The notes below the pieces were generated by a model. That model had not been told where the DNA came from and ran no database searches. It saw only the letters and a program-made list of their open reading frames with translations. From Tilletia caries (taxonomy: Eukaryota; Basidiomycota; Exobasidiomycetes; Tilletiales; Tilletiaceae), in the NCBI GenBank assembly GCA_032718865.1, contig JALUTQ010000046.1, positions 1-64,000 on the forward strand: DNA of 64,000 nucleotides, written 5' to 3'. The position numbers and the translations under genes are program-made. Each line of letters begins with the position of its first letter. The stretch's first letter is position 1. This document shows positions 56,871 through 64,000 of the stretch, piece after piece.

Positions 56871-57597
56871 CGGCGGCCTCTGCTGCGATCGAGTGCAAGG
56901 GAGGGAGCGGATGTAGTCTGACTTGCGCTATGTGTGTGTTTGTGTATCGGCGGCGGCGAGTCTGAGCGTGCGTGTTCTCGGACCCGATCGTTCTGCCGCC
57001 CTCGTCGTCGTTCCTTGCTCACTGCCACCCCCGACCCGTTGACCATCTGCGAACACCGCTGTCGCTGCTTCCTCCGCCTCGCAACCCTCGGCCGCACTCA
57101 AAGTCAGCACGTCCGCAGTGGCATTAATGCCCAGTCGTCGAGCGAGGCCTCCATGGGTTGTTGAGGCGGCGCGCCTTACCTGTGCGGTTGGAACGAACGT
57201 GCTGCGATCACCTGGGACTCTGGACGTTTCATGTCGGAGAACGGATTCTCGTTGACGATCTGGAGGGCGTGGTCCCCCGCCTCGACTTCCCTCGCCAGCG
57301 CAACTCGTACACGGTCCACAGCTTGTACAGCGCGTTTTTCCTTCAAGTCTGGCTGGCGCTACGCAAACTCTCGGCCCCGTGTCGTAGGACGCTCTCCAAT
57401 TCATCACCTGGATTACGTTCTTATCCAAGGGAAAGGCGTGGATCGCACCGAGAGGAACTTAACAGACATTTCAACCGATGGGGGCCAAAGCCAGTGCAGG
57501 ATTTACTGACCCTGTACTCGCCTGCGTATCGCAATCCAACGCGATGAATCATTGCACAAGGTTTCTGCATCGCTCAGAGTACCGGACACTAAATAAG
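56871..57597. other. Sequence without a supported gene
   Basis: Overlapping frames on both strands (minus 56928-57428; plus 57158-57547) without recognisable domain. A 20-base stretch near 56945 (ATCGGCGGCGGCGAGTCTG) resembles 56345-56363, bracketing the U5-40K remnant. Confidence 0.45.
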
Positions 57598-59816
57598 TCA
57601 TGACTCCATACGAGGTGATAAGGTTGAGAGTATGAAGATGCGCCACGCAGTGGCGGCGATTTGAGAAGCCTGTATGGTGTGCGACTTGCCGGTCGGATGC
57701 GGGTTCAAGTCGTCCATGAGAGCCTGCGCCTCCTCGATGGCTGCCAATGCCATCTTGGTCTCGTTGATGTCGGACAGTCGGATGGAGTAGTCGGCGAGCG
57801 ATCCGGCTAGGTCGGCATGGAATATCCTACCGCGCTCCTTGACCAGCGCTCGATACAAGCCGACCGCCTCCTCGGTGACTGCCAGTGCCTTCTTGTGCTC
57901 GCCGGCCGCGGCCAGTAGAGAGTAGTAGTAGGTGAGCAAAGCGGCAAGGTCGGCATGGAACACGCTGCCCCGCTCCGTGACCAGTTCTCGATACAAGCCG
58001 ACGGCCTCCTCAACCATCTTCATCGCACGTCCAGGCTTGTCATCCCAGGCGAGGTAGATGCTCTGACTAGTAAGAGCTCGCGCTAGTGTCGGCTTCAGGT
58101 CGAGCGCGTATGAGAGGGGCGCTTCCCTACACAGAGTGACACAGAACTCGCTGACGGTGGCTGCGTCTTGTTTACGGCCCGCCTCGGACAGCATCCGTTC
58201 GTAACCTAAGCTGGCCTCCACAAGGCTCTTGAGGAAGCGTTTGGGCTGCCCTTTGTAGAGGTCTCCGAAGAGCTGGACGCATTCTTCTGAACAGCGCAGT
58301 CCATCAGCGAAGCGCCCGACACCCCCGAGTTTGGCGGAGAGGGCCGTGAGTGAAGTGGCCACGTTGGCCCGGGTCTTGATACAATCCTGTTTGACTTGAT
58401 CGGCTCGGCACTGGGCGACGAGGATGGACAGAACGGAGATTGCGTCTTCGTGCAATCCGATGGAAGCAAGACCGGTCCCGACGTCCTTCAGCACTCTGAT
58501 CACTTTCACGCCTGATCTTGTGACACCTTCCTTTGAACCACTGAGCTCGTCGAGAAGAGTCAGGAGTCGGCGGGCGTCGTACTGTTTGCCGCCGAGATCT
58601 TCCTTTTCAGGCTGTGGATGAATGTCGTCGTCCAGGAAATCCCCGTCCCCCTCCAGGTACAAGCCTGGCAGACGCGACCCGGGCGCTTCAAGCGTGTTGA
58701 GGTCGGTCTTCTCCTCGCTGGGTGGCTGCCCCGGTGGTAGGATTGAGCGACGGTGCGCCACAAGTGCGACATCAGTCCGCATCTGTTGGAGGTACTGCTG
58801 CACGGTGACTGATGAGATCACCTCCGTTTTGGCTGCTTCTTTTATCTCCATCGCGCGCCGAATCTCTGCAAGGCTCTCTCGGAACTCTGCATCTTGCATT
58901 CGAAAGGACTTGTCGATGCTGCGCCTGAACGACTCCATTTGGCGCTGATGATCTTGCATTGTTAGATCATGAGATCGACCTGTTCCGTCTACGCCGATCG
59001 ATTGCTGGTTGAGAAGCTCGCGCTATGATTCAGGCGTGTGACAGGATGAAGAGTCAAATGTCAGCTACACCATGACCTTTGCACTGCAGCAACGATCCGA
59101 AGGGACGAGCGTACCTGAATGTCGTAGATCTTATCCCGAATGTCCTTCTCGTGCCTCCGAATTGCGGTTTTCAGCTCGGATGTCTCCCCAGACTGGAGAG
59201 ACGAGGCAAGGTGTGCCGAGCAAGCGATGAGCTCCCTGTGAAGTACAAAGAGAGGCCAAGATGAGCGAAGTCAGTGGGAGGACAGTACACGCCCAGTCAC
59301 ACAGGCATGTTAGTGTGGCACCGTAATGGCGAGTGGAAGCGTCAGACACACTGACCTCTTGATGTAATCCAATCCAATCGACTCTAGTGTTCCCGGCTTG
59401 ACGGGGTCGGCTCCTGCTTTCGCTCGAATCGCCACGTCTCGCCACAAAACCATAACTTGAATGCACATGTCGGTACAGATGGCTCGCAGCGATGACATGC
59501 GCTCGGCGTTTCCCATGAGCTGCTGGACCGCTCCAAGGCTCCTCGAGAAAAGCGCCCGCATTGGGCTGGAGACTGCGGAGCTCGTCTCGCAGGCTTTCAA
59601 AGGTGTTCTCTGGCAAGACGTTTGTTTGGGTTGGGAGGGAGCAAGACGATACGGGAGGGAGACACCTCGGGTGTCAGATCGGACTGTTGGGGCGAGCTGT
59701 GCATGAAGTGTTATCCAGGACTCACCTTGAGTGGCGCCGTCGCCGTCACCGTCACCGTTGCCGACCTGGCCGTGGTAAGATTGAATTCCGTTCCAAACGC
59801 TGGTGGTTTGTCCCAT
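57598..59816 (-). CDS. Tetratricopeptide-repeat protein with N-terminal helical region
   Basis: A spliced gene. Exon 1 starts at 59816 (MGQTTSVWNGIQSYHG). A helical exon at about 59595-59355 contains ALFSRSLGAVQQLMGNAERM and LWRDVAIRAKAG. The next, about 59237-59116, contains ELIACSAHLASSLQSGE and DIRDKIYDIQ. A long last exon, about 59023-57598, begins RELLNQQSIG. That exon holds a coiled coil (QRQMESFRRSIDKSFRMQD) and then a run of TPR-type helix pairs such as RAMKMVEEAVGLYRELVTER and KALAVTEEAVGLYRALVKER, two nearly identical adjacent units. It resembles the large basidiomycete TPR families with an N-terminal regulatory helix bundle. Role unknown; TPRs bind proteins. The exon-1 to exon-2 border is the least certain. 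Confidence 0.75.
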
Positions 59817-60183
59817 CGTTGAGGAGAAGGGCGATTCCGTAGGGCGAGGAGTCGAGACATGAGCGACGGACGAGGAGGCCGGACGAGACCTTTGTGCTAT
59901 TTAAACACCACGAAATCTCGCGCCTGATCGAGTCTTGTGAAGGGACGCCTTCTGGACCCAATCAAGGGCCAATCATCGCCGTGGTGGCGGCAGACGGCAG
60001 GACTCCCATGACCTCCGGAGCCCAAAGAGGAGGATAACGACCGAGGAACAAAGGGGAGCCGCTTGCGCCTTGCTCTGTCGTTATGGGTCTCCTCACCATT
60101 GTCCCGTTCTGACCCTTTGTTCTGCAGCTTCAGCCCATGCAACTTCCGCCCCGACGCCTTTGGTCCACGCCAATGTGCTTCGT
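59817..60183. other. Intergenic region upstream of the TPR gene
   Basis: 367 bp; a TATTTAAAC box-like sequence at about 59899-59907 fits a TATA element for the minus-strand TPR gene. No gene seen. Confidence 0.5.
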
Positions 60184-61526
60184 CTATTCCGAGGTAGCAG
60201 ACTCGTCATGAGCGGCTGCATCTCGACTTGGAACGGTAAGGGTGTCCCTCTCGAAAAGACCTTCGCGCGGGATGATGGCGCGCTCATTAAACGTCGTGGA
60301 GTCGATCCGTTCGTCTGCCTCCGCCGTAAGCAGACAGCGGATCAAGTCCTTAATGTCGTCCGCCGCTCGATGCCGTACGCCATTGTTCCCTCGCAGAGCT
60401 TCGCCCAGCCGACGGTACCCCTCCACAGCCTCGTCGTCCAGGAAGAAGCAGGCGGATCCGACGTTCTTGACGTTTTCGAACATGGTATGGTCCTTTTTCT
60501 CGAATGGCACCATTCCGAAGGCCATCTTGAACAGGATGACACCGATTGACCAAAGGTCGGCTTTGGATGTGTCTGAACCGAAAACGAAATCGGGAGCCAT
60601 GTACTGGCTGAAGGGCGGGTGGAAAACACCCGGTTGGAAGCGTCAATGGCGTGGATCTGGCCGGAAGCAGGGGAAAGGGTATTTCAAACGTACAGAGTAG
60701 CTATGAAATGCGGCGTCGGCGTAATCGACTCGATCTCAAGAGGAGCACCGAAGTTGGTCATCTGAAGCAAAGGCAGATCCGATCTGTGGCCTGCTTGGCG
60801 GTGTGCCCCGTCGGTACGCGCAGGACGATGTCCTGTAGGTCCAAGCATCAGAGAATTCGGATGAATCAGGAATGCGTCTGGAGTTTATACCCAGGGAGCG
60901 TATACTCGCTGTAGGCTGGCCCTATCGGCTGCGTAATCACCTGCGGCTTCAGATCGCGATGCATTGCTGACGAAGGCCAGTAGAGGATTCTTGGAGGCTG
61001 CTGAATGAGTTAAACGATCGGTGAGCCGGCCGCCGTTGTCGATGAAGTCGTCCAAATTGCCGAGCTCGCCGAGCTCAAGGACGATGTACCGATGACAGTA
61101 TTGCTGTAGTCATATGGACGATGTGTCAGTTTTGAAGTTGAGTGAAGCTGAGGACCCAAGGTCGACAACGTGAGTGGGGAGCTTACTCACGACGAATGAT
61201 TCCTGAAGTTGTACGACGTGCTCGTTCACGGCTTGACGTTGGAGCTCGATCTCTCGTTCGACTTGGACCTTGAAGTGATCTACGGACGAAGACACGACCC
61301 TAATCGCAACCTTAACACCCTGACGAGGGAAGAATCGCACGGGGAGATTGATTTCGGTCCGAGTGAAAGAGTTAAGGGTCAATCTGTCATTTCCTTTCCT
61401 CCCGGTGTGAGAAGATGTCACTTACTGTGTCTCTCTTGTGGCGAGATAGACCTGCCCGTAGGTACCGTGTCCAATGACCGCGCCCATCTCGTAGGAGTTG
61501 TACTGTTCTTTAGACGTACGCATCAT
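60184..61526 (-). CDS. Protein-kinase-like gene with altered catalytic residues
   Basis: Read on the minus strand: start MRTSKEQYNSYEMGAVIG with the Gly-rich loop GHGTYGQVYLATRE (61526 on); VKVAIRVVSS with the helix VEREIELQRQAVNEHV (about 61330-61205); YIVLELGELGNLDDFIDNGG (about 61100-61020); MHRDLKPQ; then, after two short introns, DIVLR-MTNFGAPLEIE; and SQYMAPDFVFGSDTSKADLW, SIGVILFKMAFGMVPF, stopping at 60184. The usual VAIK Lys is Arg and the DFG Asp is Asn, while the HRD Asp is kept. These changes predict weak or no phosphotransfer. The phase between the first two exons does not join cleanly, so a recent pseudogene is the alternative to a pseudokinase. Confidence 0.65.
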
Positions 61527-61949
61527 TGTCGCTTGAGTGGTTCTTGCGTCGAGGATCTTCAGTCGGAGGATGAGGCTGGCAGACACCGTCGCCGTTCTTT
61601 CGAAGTTACTGATGACTGGTTTCCGCGTTCGATGGCAATCAAGATACTACCTATAGGTATGTATCTGTTGAGCCTGTATGTGTACTGCCTGCGCTGCGAA
61701 ATTCTGAAGCTCAGCTTTGCAAACACCGGATCAGGTCTCACCGCCCCAGACAACATTCCGACCTGTATCGAAACCTAACGTGCCATTCGCCTGAGCGACC
61801 TTCCATGCCGAGTCTCGACCTGATGCCTGATGCCTGATGGTTCAAGGCTTTTGATGATACGTTTGTCATTTTCTGCACCTTGCAAGCGATGTGATCAGAA
61901 CGTGAATGTGTATGGTACAGAAAGGAGCAGCAGCAAAGGGGTCATGGAC
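61527..61949. other. Intergenic region between kinase-like and U5-40K genes
   Basis: 423 bp; 5' side of the kinase-like gene and 3' side of the U5-40K gene, both on the minus strand. Nothing else recognised. Confidence 0.5.
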
Positions 61950-63409
61950 TCAAACTTCGACCTCGCCGAGGAGCAGTGTCTGGTCTGTGGATGCTGAGAC
62001 GACTGGAGGGTATGAAGAGATGTATGGGTCAGCTATGGGAGGCAGACTGGCAGAGGGGTATCAAAGGACGGAACGTACTGATGGGTTCCCGGGGATGCAT
62101 GTCGACGGCTGTACATGTGCCTCGATGGCCGGGTAGCTGTAGGATCAAGGAAGAGATATGACATTGAGCAATAGTCGTTAAATAATACGAATGCGCTGAT
62201 GGACTGACCTTGTATGTGATGAGCGACTTTTCCACGCTGAGGAGGAGAAAAGAGAGCGCATTTAGTTAGGGAAGAGCGACATGTGCGAGGGAAGTAGAGA
62301 TCAACTCACTCCCAAATGGTGACAGTGCGATCGCCCCCGCCCCAGGCAACACTCAAGCCATCCCGACTCCAACAGCCGCGAATAAGCATATTCTCAAACC
62401 CAGCACTCGCGCCTGTGAGGGTACGATGCAAGCGAGGGCTGCCGGTGTGGCCGGGTGGAGGCTCGGGCACAAATGGCCTGACGTCCCATACTCGCAGTGT
62501 GGAGTCCAGTGATCCTGAGAGGAGGTGGGATGCGGAGGGGGAGAGGGCGAGGAAGGTGATTGTATCGGTGTGTCCGCGGAGGGAGTAGATGACTTGTTTC
62601 TTAGTCAAATCGTAGACCTGCCGAACGAGAATGGGAAAGTGACGCGTCAAAAAGGCAGGGCCAGGTAGAGAAGTAGGAGAACGAGAAGAGAGACTCACAT
62701 GGATGTCATTATCCACACTCCCGACATAGAGCTGATTCCCATCGTCTGAAAAGGCGAGGGCGGTAACGGGGTACCCGATGTCGATCGAGTCAAGCGGATT
62801 ACGATCTTCCGGGTCCCAGATAAACACTTTACCATCGTCCGACCCACTGGCGAGGATTTCCCTGCCGGCCCGTGTGCATACAACGACGTTGACAGTGGCC
62901 CTGTGTCCGCGGAGCCTTCTCTCCTTGATACCCTTAAGAGGCGACCAGACGATAAGGGTGCCGTCGACGGAAGCAGAGAAGAGACGGGGTGCGGAGGAGG
63001 GTGCGGTGGGGGACCATGTCAGCGCGGTGACAGCTTTAGCGTGCCCCTGGAGGATGCCGACGTTCCGATTGGAGCCGAGGGTCTCCCAGAGCGAGATGGT
63101 GCGATCGGCAGAGGCCGCAGCGAGGTAGTTCCCATCCGGACTGAAGCGGACATCGAGGACTTCTGCGCCGTGTGCGTCTGTGAGGGCGATGATGGGGGAG
63201 GAGAGGGAGGATGTGCGCTTGATGGTGCGTACGAGGCCCTTGTTCTTGCCGGAGTCGGAGCTGGAGATGGCGAGCGCGTGCTGGTCCCTGCTGCTGCCGC
63301 TGTCATCTTGACGCGGTCTCTTGGCGGAGACGGTCAGGGCGGCGGAGGAGTGCGCGCCTTGCTGGGATGCGCTGCTGCCGTCGTCTTCTGGTTTCCGCTT
63401 GCCTTCCAT
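61950..63409 (-). CDS. SNRNP40: U5 snRNP 40 kDa WD-repeat protein
   Basis: Five exons: 63409-62699, 62617-62310, 62236-62209, 62136-62079 and 62002-61950. All join in phase and give 385 aa. After a low-complexity N-terminus the WD repeats follow the order of SNRNP40/Spf38: LTDAHGAEVLDVRFSPDG, LQGHAKAVTALTW, LRGHRATVNVVV, DIGYPVTALAFSDDGNQLYV, SVDNDIH-VYDLTKKQVIYSL, then LRVWDVRPF, FENMLIRGCWSRDG and LPGHRGTCTAVDMHPREPI, ending VSASTDQTLLLGEVEV. The DVRPF and FENxLxRxxWSxDG motifs are diagnostic for U5-40K. The protein is a seven-blade propeller in the U5 snRNP near Prp8, acting in splicing, which suits this intron-rich genome. A broken partial copy lies at 56385-56870. Confidence 0.9.
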
Positions 63410-63700
63410 CTTGTCTGTATGCTCTTGCTCACTTGTGCTGGTCGGAGACGGAATGAGCGAGTGAGTCTGGTGTGTGAGGTGAGTGAGAAGATGCGAAAAG
63501 CACTTTCTAAAATATCTTCCAGTATTTGTGGAATGCACTTTTGAGAAGCGGCTGTTGAAATGTTGAAAAGTGAGTGAGATCTCAACTCACTTGCTCTCAT
63601 CTCATCTCCGCTACTCTCCGCTCACCACGACGAACGCACGCTCGACCGTCGTCCATTTCTCTCTCTCTCCATCTTGACAGCAGCGACAGTGACAGCGACG
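63410..63700. promoter_or_regulatory. Shared upstream region of SNRNP40 and the SH3 gene
   Basis: 291 bp between divergent start codons. It contains TGAGTGAGAT and CTCATCTCATCTCC-type tracts and pyrimidine-rich leader sequence before the SH3 ATG. No TATA box is evident. Confidence 0.55.
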
Positions 63701-64000
63701 ATGGCAGCGGAAGTGGCGGACGTGCTCTGGGCGCTTCACGACTTCGAGGCCGAGCAGCCAGACGAGGTCTCCTTCAAGGCCGGCGAGAAGATCGTCGTTG
63801 TCGAGAAGGACGACGAGTTCTCCGACGGATGGTACACTGTGAGTATTGCATGCTCATGCTCATGCTCACGCTCACTCTGACTGTATGCGCTCATCACTGC
63901 TCTCTCCATACACAGGGCACCAACGAGTCTGGACACACCGGCCTCTTCCCGTTCGCATACACCACCACAGACCACAGCCTCGCACAGCAGTCCAAGCTCG
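63701..64000 (+). CDS. SH3-domain protein, N-terminus (runs off the window)
   Basis: Exon 1 is 63701-63838, the intron 63839-63915, and exon 2 runs from 63916 to the window edge. The sequence from residue 6 is an SH3 domain: VLWALHDFEAEQPDEVSFKA, GEKIVVVEKDDEF, SDGWYTGTNESGHTGLFP and FAYTT, with the ALYDF-type start and the G-L-F-P-x-x-Y end that bind Pro-rich peptides. An SH3 at the extreme N-terminus with DDEFSDGWY recalls the Boi1/Pob1 polarity proteins (SH3-SAM-PH), but the diagnostic domains lie outside the window. The ATG at 63701 is preferred because it directly precedes the domain. Confidence 0.85.

Noticed and set aside
56928..57547. Overlapping 166-aa minus and 129-aa plus frames as genes
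   Set aside because: Cys/Arg/Thr-biased composition, no domain, no consistent splice model, next to a gene remnant.

Overview
The window is nuclear DNA of a filamentous or dimorphic basidiomycete fungus. The evidence is short GT-AG introns of about 55-95 bp in nearly every host gene, a chitin synthase with a myosin-like head, a U5 snRNP 40K protein, and fungal Ty3, Mutator, PIF/Harbinger and Tc1/mariner transposons. GC-rich coding sequence would suit Pucciniomycotina or a similar group, but I cannot fix the class.

About 36 kb is mobile DNA. Positions 1-6958 hold a Ty3-type LTR element (element A, minus strand) whose pol folds back on itself (1-2486 against 2598-4663, 111-bp spacer). Positions 6657-28598 are a 22-kb inverted duplication. 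Its left arm is 6657-16053, its right arm 19201-28598, and its spacer about 3.1 kb. Each arm carries, from outside inward, an element A LTR, a solo LTR, a Ty3-type element B, a PIF/Harbinger transposase, and the 3' part of a Myb/SANT gene whose intron holds a 581-bp repeat element. The inner breakpoint of the left arm falls at the end of that repeat element. The outer limit coincides with a site where the left arm has an internal-bearing element A and the right arm only a solo LTR with intact ACAGG target duplications.

Positions 28604-44170 are host sequence: two paralogous secreted proteins with a four-copy Cys-pair repeat (31376-32299 and 34153-34823) in long intergenic DNA, then a complete five-exon class V-type chitin synthase (37746-44170, 2032 aa). 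Positions 44669-52413 are a Mutator-like element with an 11-bp target duplication; a young 2.9-kb LTR element (C) sits in an intron of its transposase gene. After it come an alpha/beta-hydrolase gene, a decayed Tc1/mariner copy, a broken partial copy of the U5-40K gene, a TPR gene, a kinase-like gene with altered catalytic residues, the intact U5-40K gene and the start of an SH3 gene.

The host genes do not form one pathway. The strongest candidates for something undescribed are three: the rearranged RNase H of the Ty3 elements, where most of the domain lies downstream of the integrase; the paired secreted Cys-repeat proteins with matching KR sites; and the inverted duplication whose breakpoint matches a transposon terminus. 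The fold-back at 1-4663 contains a segment that looks like an assembly or consensus fault and needs caution.
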